DNA of 38,747 nucleotides from Sphaerisporangium sp. (GCA_025964675.1 JAOPYI010000133.1:1-38747); one strand, 5' to 3'. Shown: positions 17,095 through 25,163, counted from the first letter of the stretch. Numbers and translations: made by a program. The notes: generated by a model from the sequence alone, not told the origin.

Positions 17095-17286
17095 ATGCGG
17101 ATCAAAGCGGATACCGACGTCTGTATTGGAGCCGGCATGTGCGTTCTCACGGCTCCGAAGGTGTTCGACCAAAGCGAGGAGGACGGCACCGTGCTGCTGC
17201 TCGAACCAGAGCCGTCCGCTGACCAGGAGGCGGCGGTCCGCCGCGCCGTTCAGGTGTGCCCGTCAGGCGCCCTGTCCGTTTCCTGA
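17095..17286 (+). CDS. [3Fe-4S] ferredoxin, P450 partner
   Basis: A 63-residue acidic ferredoxin. Cys at 9 and 15 (DVCIGAGMC, CX5C) and a later VCPSGAL supply three cluster ligands; the position that is Cys in [4Fe-4S] proteins is not, which fits a [3Fe-4S] cluster. This form is typical of ferredoxins paired with actinobacterial P450s. GGAGG overlaps the P450 stop region, about 10 nt before ATG 17095, so the two genes form an operon. Confidence 0.92.
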   Translation: MRIKADTDVCIGAGMCVLTAPKVFDQSEEDGTVLLLEPEPSADQEAAVRRAVQVCPSGALSVS

Positions 17287-17303
17287 GGGTCCGCCGTCCC
17301 ACA

Positions 17304-17340
17304 GGGCTGGGCTGGACGAACGTCCACGCCGGTCCGGCCC
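17304..17340. terminator. hairpin between convergent ferredoxin and lipoprotein genes
   Basis: TGGAC (17313-17317) pairs with GTCCA (17322-17326) around a GAAC loop, and the outer GGGC/GCCC segments at 17304-17307 and 17337-17340 can close a larger stem. It sits in the 69-bp gap between gene ends. Strength is moderate and there is no U-tract. Confidence 0.4.
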
Positions 17341-17355
17341 TGCGATCTCCCCGCG

Positions 17356-17796
17356 TCACGGCATGGGCATCTCTCCGGGGGCCATGGAATGCCCCGGCGG
17401 CATCGGCTCGCCGGAGGGCATCGCGTGGCCGCCGATCTTGACGCTGCCGCCGAGCGTCGCGCGGAAGGACTCCAGCATCTCGCGGGTGTTGCCCAGCACG
17501 ATCCAGCGGGTGCCGATCAGATAGGCGCCGCCGTAGCTCAGCGCGTCGTCCAGCCACTCCTGCTTGCCGCGCTCCGTGGCGAAGGTCGTGACCGAGTACT
17601 GGCCTTTGGACGTCTTGCACACGCCCTGCCGTAGCTCGTCGGCGTCGACCTGCATGTGCGGCTCGGCGCATCCGGTCCTCGCCGCGATCTCCTCGACGGT
17701 TGCGGGGCCGCCGGTGGCCGAGGTGCCGCAGCCGCCGAGGGCGCAGAGGGTGAGGGCGGCGCCGAGCAGCGCGGCCGTGCGCGTGCCCCGGGTCAT
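17356..17796 (-). CDS. lipoprotein, paralogue B, with Met/His/Pro-rich tail
   Basis: A 146-residue lipoprotein. The signal peptide ends in a lipobox (LCALGGC). The body (VEEIAARTGCAEPHMQVDADELRQGVCKT...GTRWIVLGN) matches paralogue A, including the two conserved cysteines (TGC and GVC) that may form a disulfide. After the shared domain it has a tail of about 25 residues with five Met and two His (GGHAMPSGEPMPPGHSM...), which paralogue A lacks; it looks like a soft-metal (copper) binding tail, by inference. ATG 17796 overlaps the stop of paralogue A in an ATGA, so translation is coupled. Function unknown; the shared ECF-type promoter suggests an envelope stress role. Confidence 0.8.
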   Translation of the reverse strand: MTRGTRTAALLGAALTLCALGGCGTSATGGPATVEEIAARTGCAEPHMQVDADELRQGVCKTSKGQYSVTTFATERGKQEWLDDALSYGGAYLIGTRWIVLGNTREMLESFRATLGGSVKIGGHAMPSGEPMPPGHSMAPGEMPMP

Positions 17797-18230
17797 GGCG
17801 CCGACGTCTCGATGTTCCCGCCGACCTTCTCGCTGAAGCCCTGCAGCACGCCGGGGTCGTTCCCCGCGATCACCCAGCGGGTGCCGACGAGGTAGTTGCC
17901 GCCCCACTTCTTCGCCTCCTCCAGCCAGGCGGCCTTGCCCTTGTCCGTGGAGAACGTCGTGACGGTGTATTGGCCCTTGTCCGTCTTGCACACCCCCTGG
18001 CGTAGCTCCTCCGCGTCGGTCTGGACCTGAGGCTTCTCGCAGCCGGTCTTGGTGGCGAGCTGCTTGAGGGTGGCCGGCGGCCCGGAGTTCACGCCGATCG
18101 CCGCGGCGAGAGCGGGCTTGCCCGAGCTCTCGCCGCCACCGCATCCCGTGACGAGCGCGAGCGCGAGGGCGGACCCGAGAAGGGCGGTCGCGCGCACGGC
18201 CACATGCGTGGTGAGGCTTGGGCGTCCCAT
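17793..18230 (-). CDS. lipoprotein, paralogue A
   Basis: A 145-residue lipoprotein with signal peptide and lipobox (LALVTGC, then GGGESSGKP). The mature domain has TGCEKPQVQTDAEELRQGVCKT, GQYTVTTFSTDKGKAAWLEEA and GTRWVIAGN, shared with the next gene. The pair is therefore a tandem duplication. GGGAG lies 7 nt before ATG 18230. The promoter TGAACC-N16-CGTACC lies about 46 bp upstream. The two Cys may form a disulfide outside the cell. I do not recognise a characterised family. Confidence 0.82.
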   Translation of the reverse strand: MGRPSLTTHVAVRATALLGSALALALVTGCGGGESSGKPALAAAIGVNSGPPATLKQLATKTGCEKPQVQTDAEELRQGVCKTDKGQYTVTTFSTDKGKAAWLEEAKKWGGNYLVGTRWVIAGNDPGVLQGFSEKVGGNIETSAP

Positions 18231-18275
18231 GGCAGATCTCCCATTCAGTGTGCCTTGCAGAAGTCACCGTCAGCG

Positions 18276-18303
18276 GGTACGCGGGGCGCGCGGGTTCGGT
18301 TCA
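18276..18303 (-). promoter_or_regulatory. ECF-type promoter of the lipoprotein operon
   Basis: On the minus strand, TGAACC (18303-18298) is followed after 16 bp by CGTACC (18281-18276). Both boxes and the spacing are identical to the promoter of the DUF4142 gene at 7970-7997. Transcription would begin near 18269, about 40 nt before ATG 18230. Confidence 0.65.
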
Positions 18304-18340
18304 CCGCCTGGCAGCGGTGCCAAAAGATTCCCGCAATGGT

Positions 18341-18368
18341 CGAACTGTTTCGGCGCACCCCGCGTACC
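18341..18368 (+). promoter_or_regulatory. ECF-type promoter of the DUF1996 gene
   Basis: CGAACT (18341-18346) and CGTACC (18363-18368) are 16 bp apart. GAAC and CGT have the same 21-bp register as in the other two ECF promoters. The -35 differs at the outer bases from TGAACC, so it may be weaker. It is divergent from the lipoprotein promoter, with 37 bp between the -35 boxes. Confidence 0.5.
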
Positions 18369-18425
18369 TCGTGGCGATGGGGCACCAACCAATGCCGCCA
18401 TGAGCAAGTACTCCGGAGGAGTCGA

Positions 18426-20087
18426 ATGATCGGAATCCAGCACAGACGGCGGTTCAGGCCCGTCCTGAGTGTCCTTGCCCTTGGTGGGGCGGGCGTCGGC
18501 CTCGTCGTGGCGAGCATGATGCCCGGTGGGCAGGCGGCCGGTGCGGACATGTCGCTGTCGGCCCTCACCCTCAGCGCCGCCTTGAGCCCGGTGAGCACGG
18601 CCTCGCCCAGCGACGGGGCGGATCCCGGCTCCGCGCCCTCCGCCGCGGCCGAGCCATCCGCCTCCGCTGAGCCCTCCGCCACTGAGGAGCCTTCGGCCTC
18701 CGCCGAGCCATCCGCGTCGGAGCCCGCCTCTGACGCCCCGAGCGCGGCCGGGCGCACCGGCGCGGTACGTACGGTGAGCTGCCCGTCGGTCGCGGACAGG
18801 CTGACGGACATCCCGGCCGCCGCCGACGCGCAGGTGAAGCGCGACCTGGCGAACCTCGACCGGCAGATCGCCCAGGCGAACCAGCGGCTGGCCAGGATCG
18901 GCGGCCGAGGGAGCGACAGCCTGATCCGCGGTGCGGTGCTCAACCCGCTGAGGATCCAGCGCTCGTTCACCGTCAACCGCATCGCCGGCACCCTGCGGCG
19001 CGCCGGCACGCGGGCCAACCTGCAGGGTCTCACCTCATGCACGGTGCAGAACGGCGACGGCGGCGGGCAGGAGCCCTCGCCCAGCCCCACGGCCACCGGG
19101 ACCGACGATCCCACGGCCTCGCCGTCGCCCACCGGCACCCCGGACCCGACGGCGAGCCCGACAGGCTCCGCCTCTCCGTCCCCCAGCGCCACGGCCACCG
19201 GCGGCGCCAACGGGCCCTCGCCGGACGACTTCGTAGACATCCGCAGCGTCCAGCCGAACGCGAACAGGCCCGCGGCGCAGCAGGGCGGCTCGAGGGGCAC
19301 CTTCGTCTCCCGTTGCGGGCGTAACGAGAACGGTCACCACAACTCCGACAACGTCATCGTCGCGCCCGGTGTCACCAACGGCGCCCACCACGTGCACGAC
19401 TACGTGGGCAACCTCGACACCAGCGGCTTCTCGACCAACGACAGCCTCCAGGCCGCGGGCACCACGTGCTCCAACGGCGACAAGTCGACCCACTACTGGC
19501 CCGTGCTGCGCCTGCAGAAGGGGCAGGAGAACGACGCGAACAAGGCGGGCGGCGGCCTGGACGGCAACGTCGGCCAGATCGTGCGCCCCGCCTCGGTCAC
19601 GCTCACGCTGCGTGGCAACGCCACCAGCAAGGTGGTCGGGATGCCGGTCTTCCTGCGCATCATCACCGGCGACGCCAAGTCGTTCACCAATGGCCCGACC
19701 AACGCCAACGCCCGCTGGACCTGCACGGGGTTCGAGAACCGCCAGCTCAAGGACAAGTACCCCATCTGCCCGCGCGGCAGCCAGGTCGTGCGGCTCCTGC
19801 GGTTTCAGAGCTGCTGGGACGGCAAGAACACCGACAGCGCCAACCACCGTACCCACGTGGCCTTCACCTCGGCCGACGGATCGTGCCCCAGCGGGTTCGA
19901 GGCGATCCCGGCCCTGGAGCAGCGGATCACCTACAACGTGCCGCCCGGCCCCGGCTTCGCGCTCGACAGCTTCCCCGAGCAGCTCCACAAGCCGGTCACC
20001 GACCACGGAGACTTCATCAACGTGATGCCTGAAGCGCTGATGAAGCAGGCTGTGGACTGCATCAACGGGGGCAGGCGCTGCGGCTGA
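18426..20087 (+). CDS. secreted DUF1996-domain protein
   Basis: A 553-residue exported protein. A hydrophobic signal segment (residues 12-38) is followed by a low-complexity Ala/Ser/Glu/Pro stretch, a helical domain (about 115-200, KRDLANLDRQIAQANQRLARIGG), a Pro/Thr/Ser linker and a C-terminal DUF1996 domain (about 270-553). That domain has FVSRCGRNENGHHNSDN, GAHHVHDYVGN, FQSCWDGKN and HRTHVAF. DUF1996 is His-rich, found also in fungal secreted proteins, and has no assigned activity; many His suggest metal or polysaccharide contact (inference). GGAGGAG lies before ATG 18426; the open frame upstream of this is not protein-like. An ECF-type promoter precedes it. Confidence 0.83.
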   Translation: MIGIQHRRRFRPVLSVLALGGAGVGLVVASMMPGGQAAGADMSLSALTLSAALSPVSTASPSDGADPGSAPSAAAEPSASAEPSATEEPSASAEPSASEPASDAPSAAGRTGAVRTVSCPSVADRLTDIPAAADAQVKRDLANLDRQIAQANQRLARIGGRGSDSLIRGAVLNPLRIQRSFTVNRIAGTLRRAGTRANLQGLTSCTVQNGDGGGQEPSPSPTATGTDDPTASPSPTGTPDPTASPTGSASPSPSATATGGANGPSPDDFVDIRSVQPNANRPAAQQGGSRGTFVSRCGRNENGHHNSDNVIVAPGVTNGAHHVHDYVGNLDTSGFSTNDSLQAAGTTCSNGDKSTHYWPVLRLQKGQENDANKAGGGLDGNVGQIVRPASVTLTLRGNATSKVVGMPVFLRIITGDAKSFTNGPTNANARWTCTGFENRQLKDKYPICPRGSQVVRLLRFQSCWDGKNTDSANHRTHVAFTSADGSCPSGFEAIPALEQRITYNVPPGPGFALDSFPEQLHKPVTDHGDFINVMPEALMKQAVDCINGGRRCG

Positions 20088-20127
20088 CAGGCCCGGTCGC
20101 CCGAGCGGAGGCAAACCCCCCAGCATG

Positions 20128-20148
20128 GGTTCGGGCAAAGCCCGAGCC
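20128..20148. terminator. short hairpin after the DUF1996 gene
   Basis: GGTTCGGGC (20128-20136) pairs with GCCCGAGCC (20140-20148), with one G-T pair and an AAA loop. It begins 40 bp after the stop codon. It probably ends the DUF1996 transcript before cydA. Confidence 0.5.
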
Positions 20149-20282
20149 GCCGGGTGAGAAACGGATCCCGCGACGCGCCGCAGCAGAACCGCTCCGGCAC
20201 GCATCGACCGCTTAACCTGCAGAAACAGATACGCGTGCCCCGATCCGGCGCGCCGCGTGACCAGGGTGGCGGGAGGGCGCGG

Positions 20283-21653
20283 ATGGGGACGTGGCAGTTG
20301 GCCGCGACGGCGGCGAGCCCGGCGGACCTCGTCGCGGCGCGGCTGCAGATGGCGCTGTCGCTGGGCTGGCACATCATCCTCGCCTGCCTGGGCGTCGGCA
20401 TGCCGGCCCTGATGCTGATCATCGAATGGCGTGCGCTGCGCACAGGTGACGCCGACTACATGCGGCTGGCCCGCCAGTGGGCCAAGGCGATCGGCGTGCT
20501 GTTCGCGGCGGGCGCGGTCTCCGGCACGATCCTCAGCTTTGAGATGGGGCTGCTCTGGCCGGGGATGATGGGCATATACGGGCAGGTCATCGGGCTGCCG
20601 TTCGCGGCGGAGGGCATCGCCTTCTTCATCGAGGCCATCTTCCTCGGCATCTACCTGTACGCGTGGGACCGCGTCCCGCCCAAGATGCATCTGCTCAGCG
20701 GGGTGCCCGTGCTGATCGCCGGGACGGCGTCGGCGTTCCTGGTGGTGTGCGCCAACGCGTGGATGAACCAGCCTCGCGGTTTCGTCCGGGCGGACGGCGT
20801 GGTCAGCCACGTGAGCCCGTGGCGGGCGATGTTCAACCCCGCAGTGCCGCACGAGACGCTGCACATGATCGTGGCGGCGTTCATGACCGCCGGCTTCCTG
20901 GTCGCGGGGGTGTACGCGGCCGGCATGCTCCGGGGCCACCGTGACCGCTACCACCTGCTGGGCTTCCTGGTCCCCTTCACCGTGGCGGCGGTGTTCACCC
21001 CCATACAGATCCTGGTCGGGGACTACGCCGGGAAGTCCGTCGCCGCGCTCCAGCCGACCAAGCTCGCCGCCGCCGAGGCCCTGTTCCGCACGCAGGCGGG
21101 CGCCCCGCTGAGCATCGGCGGGATCGTGACCGGCGACCGGCTGCGCTACGCCATCGAGATCCCGAAGGGGCTGTCGTTCCTGGTGGGCGAGAGCTTCGAC
21201 ACCGTCGTGCAGGGTCTGGACCAGGTGCCACGGGCCGACCGCCCGCCGGTGATGATCGTCCATCTGGCCTTCGACGCGATGGTGGCGATGGGCTTCCTGC
21301 TGCTGTTGCTGTCGGCCTGGCTCGGCTACGGCTGGTGGCGACGGCGCGAGCTGCCGCGCTCGCCATGGTTCCTGCGGCTGGCCGCCCTCTCGGGACTCGC
21401 CGCGGTGATCGCGGTCGAGGCCGGCTGGACCGTCACCGAGGTGGGCCGCCAGCCGTGGACCGTCTACGGCCATCTGCGCACGTCCGAGGCGGTGAACCCC
21501 GCGCCAGGCCTGTGGACCGGGTTCGTCGTCGTCACGCTCGTCTACGCCGTGCTCACCGTCGTCACCCTGTACGTCATGCGGCTCATCAGGTGGAGCGAGA
21601 GACCGGTCGCCCCCCAGGAGCCGGACCGCGCGCACGAGCCGGAAGCCTTCTGA
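20283..21653 (+). CDS. cydA: cytochrome bd ubiquinol oxidase subunit I
   Basis: A 456-residue membrane protein, shorter than E. coli CydA (522), as in the short Q-loop or CIO-like branch. The heme b595/d ligand region is LGWHIILACLGVG, the second His lies in PHETLHMIVAAFM, and the heme b558 Met is probably in AFDAMVAMGF. The GRQPW motif (TEVGRQPWTVYGHLRT) is intact. About nine membrane spans. GGGAGG lies before ATG 20283; the frame is open further upstream but not protein-like there. CydAB reduces O2 to water with quinol, with high oxygen affinity and resistance to cyanide, NO or sulfide. Confidence 0.95.
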   Translation: MGTWQLAATAASPADLVAARLQMALSLGWHIILACLGVGMPALMLIIEWRALRTGDADYMRLARQWAKAIGVLFAAGAVSGTILSFEMGLLWPGMMGIYGQVIGLPFAAEGIAFFIEAIFLGIYLYAWDRVPPKMHLLSGVPVLIAGTASAFLVVCANAWMNQPRGFVRADGVVSHVSPWRAMFNPAVPHETLHMIVAAFMTAGFLVAGVYAAGMLRGHRDRYHLLGFLVPFTVAAVFTPIQILVGDYAGKSVAALQPTKLAAAEALFRTQAGAPLSIGGIVTGDRLRYAIEIPKGLSFLVGESFDTVVQGLDQVPRADRPPVMIVHLAFDAMVAMGFLLLLLSAWLGYGWWRRRELPRSPWFLRLAALSGLAAVIAVEAGWTVTEVGRQPWTVYGHLRTSEAVNPAPGLWTGFVVVTLVYAVLTVVTLYVMRLIRWSERPVAPQEPDRAHEPEAF

Positions 21654-22666
21654 TGGACACCGCGCAGATCGTGCTCGTCGTGATGTGGGTGGGGATCACC
21701 CTGTACGCGTTGCTGGCCGGGGCCGACTTCGGCGGGGGAGTGTGGGACCTGCTCGCCGGACGCAGCCGTACGGGCATGGCGCGGCGCAAGCTCATCGAGC
21801 GGTCGATCGGGCCGGTCTGGGAGGCCAACCACGTGTGGCTGATCTTCGTGATCGTGCTGCTCTGGACGGCCTTCTCGGGGGTGTTCGCCTCGGTGATGTC
21901 CACGCTCTACATCCCCCTGACGCTGGCCGCGCTCGGCATCATCGCCAGAGGGACGGCCTTCGCCTTCCGCAAGGCCGCCAAGGAGCTCTGGCAGCAGCGC
22001 CTGTTCGGCGCGGCCTTCGCGATCTCGTCATTGCTCACACCTTTCTTCCTCGGCACGGTCGCGGGCGCCATCGCCTCCGGCCGGGTCCCACCCGGTCTGG
22101 CCAGGGGGAACATCTTCACCAGCTGGCTCAACCCGACGTCGATGCTGGGGGGCGTGCTGGCCGTCACGGTCTGCGCCTACCTCGCCGCGGCCTACCTCTG
22201 CGACGACGCGACCGAGGCCGGGCGCCCTGACCTCGCGGAGTGGTTCCGGGTGCGGGCGCTGGTCGCGGCCGTCGTCATCGGGGCCGTCGCGCTCGGCGGC
22301 ATCGCCGTGCTGCGCTGGGACGCGCCGCGCCTGTTCGGCGGGCTCACGCACCGGGCGCTTCCTCTCGTGATCGCCAGCGCCGTCTTCGGCGTCGCCTCTC
22401 TGGTGCTGCTCTGGAAGCGGATCTATCCGCTCGTCCGGGCCGCCGCCATGCTCGGCGTCATCGCGGTGTTGTGGGGGTGGCCGCTGGCGCAGTATCCCCT
22501 CATGCTCCCGCCGTCGCTGTCCTACCGGCAGGCCGCCGCGGACCCCGCGGTGCTCACCGCCATGCTGATCGTGATAGCCATCGGAGTGGTGCTGATCGCG
22601 CCCTCCATGGCGTGGCTGCTCGCCGTCCAGCGGCGGGAGTTGCGCGACGCGGAAACGCCGGAGTGA
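21653..22666 (+). CDS. cydB: cytochrome bd ubiquinol oxidase subunit II
   Basis: A 337-residue protein with about eight or nine membrane spans. Diagnostic pieces are LYALLAGADFGGGVWDLLAG, ERSIGPVWEANHVWLIFVIVLLWTAF and the late AQYPLMLPPSLSYRQAAAD. Its ATG shares a base with the cydA stop (TGATG), so translation is coupled. It forms the oxidase with CydA. No cydX-like small ORF was seen after it. The ABC gene downstream has its own promoter and may or may not be a CydDC-type transporter. Confidence 0.95.
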   Translation: MDTAQIVLVVMWVGITLYALLAGADFGGGVWDLLAGRSRTGMARRKLIERSIGPVWEANHVWLIFVIVLLWTAFSGVFASVMSTLYIPLTLAALGIIARGTAFAFRKAAKELWQQRLFGAAFAISSLLTPFFLGTVAGAIASGRVPPGLARGNIFTSWLNPTSMLGGVLAVTVCAYLAAAYLCDDATEAGRPDLAEWFRVRALVAAVVIGAVALGGIAVLRWDAPRLFGGLTHRALPLVIASAVFGVASLVLLWKRIYPLVRAAAMLGVIAVLWGWPLAQYPLMLPPSLSYRQAAADPAVLTAMLIVIAIGVVLIAPSMAWLLAVQRRELRDAETPE

Positions 22667-22742
22667 GGCCGCCCATGGAGCCAAATGCACCCGGATCCCA
22701 GAGGGAAACACTACGGCCATCACGGCCCCCCGGAATATTCAC

Positions 22743-22773
22743 TTGACGTGAAGTTAAGTTGAGGTCCTAGGGT
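22743..22773 (+). promoter_or_regulatory. MerR-family-type promoter with a 19-bp spacer
   Basis: TTGACG (22743-22748) and TAGGGT (22768-22773) are separated by 19 bp, longer than the usual 17. The spacer holds an imperfect dyad around AAGTTAAGTTGAGG, similar to SoxR/MerR-type operators. MerR regulators activate such stretched promoters by twisting the DNA. The regulator gene is not in the window. Confidence 0.55.
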
Positions 22774-22868
22774 CTTCTCCGTATCACCGGTGAGGGCCGA
22801 GGACGGGGGCGCCCCGGTGATCTTGATCGAAGCTTCGGCCGACTCAGACCAGGATCCGGTGGTGCGTC

Positions 22869-24755
22869 ATGGACATGGAAGTGACCGCGTGGAACTCGCT
22901 GTACCACGCGATGAACGCCCAGGAGGACCGGCGGCCGTTCTCCATGGCCACGTTGCGGCGCATCGCCGGGTTCGCGCGGCCACACCGCCGCATGCTGGCG
23001 TGGTTCCTGCTGCTCAGCGTGATCTCGGCGGTGCTCGCGGTGGCGTCGCCCGTGCTCGCGGGCCGCGTCGTCGACGCGATCGTGCACGGCTCGGCGCTGG
23101 ACACCGTCGTCTGGCTCGCCGTGCTCATCGCCGGCATCGCGCTGCTGGACGCCGGGCTGGGATTGTTCACGCGCTGGCTGTCGGCGAACATCGGTGAGGG
23201 GCTGATCCTCGACCTGCGCACGGCGGTGTTCGACCACGTGCAGCGCATGCCGATCGCCTTCTTCACGCGCACCAGGACCGGCGCGCTCGTCAGCCGTCTG
23301 AACAACGACGTCATCGGCGCCCAGCGGGCCTTCAGCGACACCCTCTCCGGCGTGGTGAGCAACATCGTGACGCTCGTGCTGACGCTGATCGTGATGATCG
23401 GCATCTCCTGGCAGGTCACCCTGATCGCACTGGTCCTGTTGCCTGTGTTCGTGCTGCCTGCCCGGCGCATGGGCTCCCGGCTGGCGCGGCTGGAGCGGGA
23501 GGCCGCCAACCACAACTCGCGGATGAGCACCCAGATGACCGAGCGCTTCTCCGCGCCCGGCGCGACGCTCATCAAGCTCTTCGGCAGGCCCGCGAACGAG
23601 TCGGCCGAGTTCGCCGCCCGGGCGCGGCGGGTGCGCGACATCGGCGTGCGCGCGGCCATGGTGCAGTCGGTGTTCGTCACCGCGCTGACGCTGGTCTCCG
23701 CGCTCGCGCTGGCGATCGTCTACGGTCTCGGCGGCTTCTACTCCCTGCGCGGGGAGCTCCAGCCGGGCGCCGTCGTCGCGCTCGCCCTGCTGCTCACCCG
23801 CCTGTACGCGCCGCTGACCGCCCTGGCGAGCGCCCGGGTCGAAGTGATGAGCGCGCTGGTGAGCTTCGAGCGGGTCTTCGAGGTGCTGGACCTGAAACCC
23901 CTGATCGCCGAGAAGCCGGGCGCGCGGGCCGTGCCGGACGGGCCGGTGGCGGTGGAATTCGACGACGTCCGCTTCGGCTACCCGGCGGCGGACAAGGTGT
24001 CGCTCGCGTCCCTCGAGGAGGTGGCGACCCTGGACACGCGAGGTGGCGTCGAGGTGCTGCACGAGGTGTCGTTCCGCGCCGAGCCCGGCCAGATGGTGGC
24101 GCTGGTCGGCTCGTCGGGCGCGGGTAAGTCGACGATCGCGCAGCTCCTCGCGCGGCTGTACGACGTCGACGCCGGAGCGGTGCGGCTGGGGGGGACGGAC
24201 GTCAGGGACCTGACCGCCGTGTCGATCCGCGAGACGCTCGGCATGGTGACGCAGGACGGGCACCTGTTCCACGAGTCCGTCCGGGCGAACCTCCTGCTCG
24301 CGAGGCCGGAGGCCCCCGAGGAGGAGCTGTGGGACGTGCTGCGCCGCGCCCGGCTGGAGGACCTGGTCGCGTCGCTGCCCGACGGGCTTGACACCATCGT
24401 GGGCGAGCGCGGTTACCGCCTGTCCGGCGGCGAGCGCCAGCGGCTCACGATCGCCCGGCTCCTGCTGGCACGGCCTAGGGTGGTGATCCTCGACGAGGCC
24501 ACCGCGCACCTGGACTCCACGTCTGAGGCGGCGGTGCAGGAGGCGCTGGCAGAGGCGCTCGCCGGGCGGACCGCCGTGGTCATCGCGCACCGCCTGTCCA
24601 CCATCAGGGCCGCCGACCTCATCCTCGTCATCGAGGACGGCAGGGTCGTGGAGCGCGGCACGCACGCCGATCTGCTCGCCGCGAGCGGCAGGTACGAGGA
24701 GCTGTACCGCACGCAGTTCGACCAGCGCCGCGCGGCCGAAACGGTCGGCCAGTAA
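22869..24755 (+). CDS. ABC exporter, fused membrane and ATPase domains
   Basis: A 628-residue half-transporter. Six membrane spans occupy about residues 40-320, with a type I exporter fold. The ATPase domain has Walker A GSSGAGKST (near 412-420), signature LSGGERQRL (near 518), Walker B VVILDEATA and the switch His in VIAHRLSTI. It should act as a dimer, moving a lipid, peptide or drug outward. ATG 22869 is used; ribosome binding is weak, and an ATG two codons later is possible. Its stretched promoter predicts induction by a MerR-family protein sensing a toxin, redox agent or metal. A CydC/CydD-like role next to cydAB cannot be excluded. Confidence 0.9.
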   Translation: MDMEVTAWNSLYHAMNAQEDRRPFSMATLRRIAGFARPHRRMLAWFLLLSVISAVLAVASPVLAGRVVDAIVHGSALDTVVWLAVLIAGIALLDAGLGLFTRWLSANIGEGLILDLRTAVFDHVQRMPIAFFTRTRTGALVSRLNNDVIGAQRAFSDTLSGVVSNIVTLVLTLIVMIGISWQVTLIALVLLPVFVLPARRMGSRLARLEREAANHNSRMSTQMTERFSAPGATLIKLFGRPANESAEFAARARRVRDIGVRAAMVQSVFVTALTLVSALALAIVYGLGGFYSLRGELQPGAVVALALLLTRLYAPLTALASARVEVMSALVSFERVFEVLDLKPLIAEKPGARAVPDGPVAVEFDDVRFGYPAADKVSLASLEEVATLDTRGGVEVLHEVSFRAEPGQMVALVGSSGAGKSTIAQLLARLYDVDAGAVRLGGTDVRDLTAVSIRETLGMVTQDGHLFHESVRANLLLARPEAPEEELWDVLRRARLEDLVASLPDGLDTIVGERGYRLSGGERQRLTIARLLLARPRVVILDEATAHLDSTSEAAVQEALAEALAGRTAVVIAHRLSTIRAADLILVIEDGRVVERGTHADLLAASGRYEELYRTQFDQRRAAETVGQ

Positions 24756-24777
24756 CGGCCGTACGAGGGCAAGGCCG
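24756..24777. terminator. weak hairpin filling the gap between convergent genes
   Basis: CGGCC (24756-24760) pairs with GGCCG (24773-24777) around a 12-nt loop. It fills exactly the 22-bp gap between the ABC exporter stop and the STAS gene stop. Low confidence because the stem is only 5 bp. Confidence 0.3.
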
Positions 24778-25149
24778 TCAGAGCAGCGTGCGGGAGGCCG
24801 GGCTCTCCGGCGGGAAGCCCGCCAGTGCGGCCGCCATGGTGGGATAGATGTCGAAGGCGGCGGCCAGGCCGGTGAGATCCATGATCTTCCTGGGCGTGGG
24901 GGAGAGGCAGCACAACGCGCAGGTCCCGCCGCACTTCCTGGCCTTGTCGCAGGCCCCCACCAGGAGCCGCAGGCCGGCCGAGTCGATGAAGCTCATGTGG
25001 GACAGGTCGAACAACAGCTTGGGGACGGCGTTCTGGAATGCCTTGTCGATGTTCTCCACCAGCTGGGGCGCTTCGTTCCTGTCCACCTCGCCGATGATCG
25101 TGATTACGGTGAACTCGCGACGGTGTTCCCTGTGTACCGTCAGCGGCAT
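24778..25149 (-). CDS. STAS-domain anti-sigma factor antagonist, Cys-rich
   Basis: A 123-residue single STAS domain of the SpoIIAA/RsbV type. The phosphorylatable serine is Ser57 in HMSFIDSAGLRLLVGA. Proteins of this kind bind an RsbW-like kinase and free its sigma factor; phosphorylation turns them off. Unusually, five cysteines (C67, C73, C77, C80, C81) lie in 15 residues just after the active-site helix, which may add a redox or metal switch (inference). GGGAGG lies 4-5 nt before ATG 25149. No kinase or phosphatase gene is next to it, so its partner is elsewhere. Confidence 0.87.
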   Translation of the reverse strand: MPLTVHREHRREFTVITIIGEVDRNEAPQLVENIDKAFQNAVPKLLFDLSHMSFIDSAGLRLLVGACDKARKCGGTCALCCLSPTPRKIMDLTGLAAAFDIYPTMAAALAGFPPESPASRTLL

Positions 25150-25163
25150 ATGACCTCCCGGGC

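Noticed and set aside
19035-21635. An 866-codon minus-strand frame opposite the DUF1996 and cydA genes
   Set aside because: Low-complexity antisense translation; CydA motifs on the other strand are decisive.
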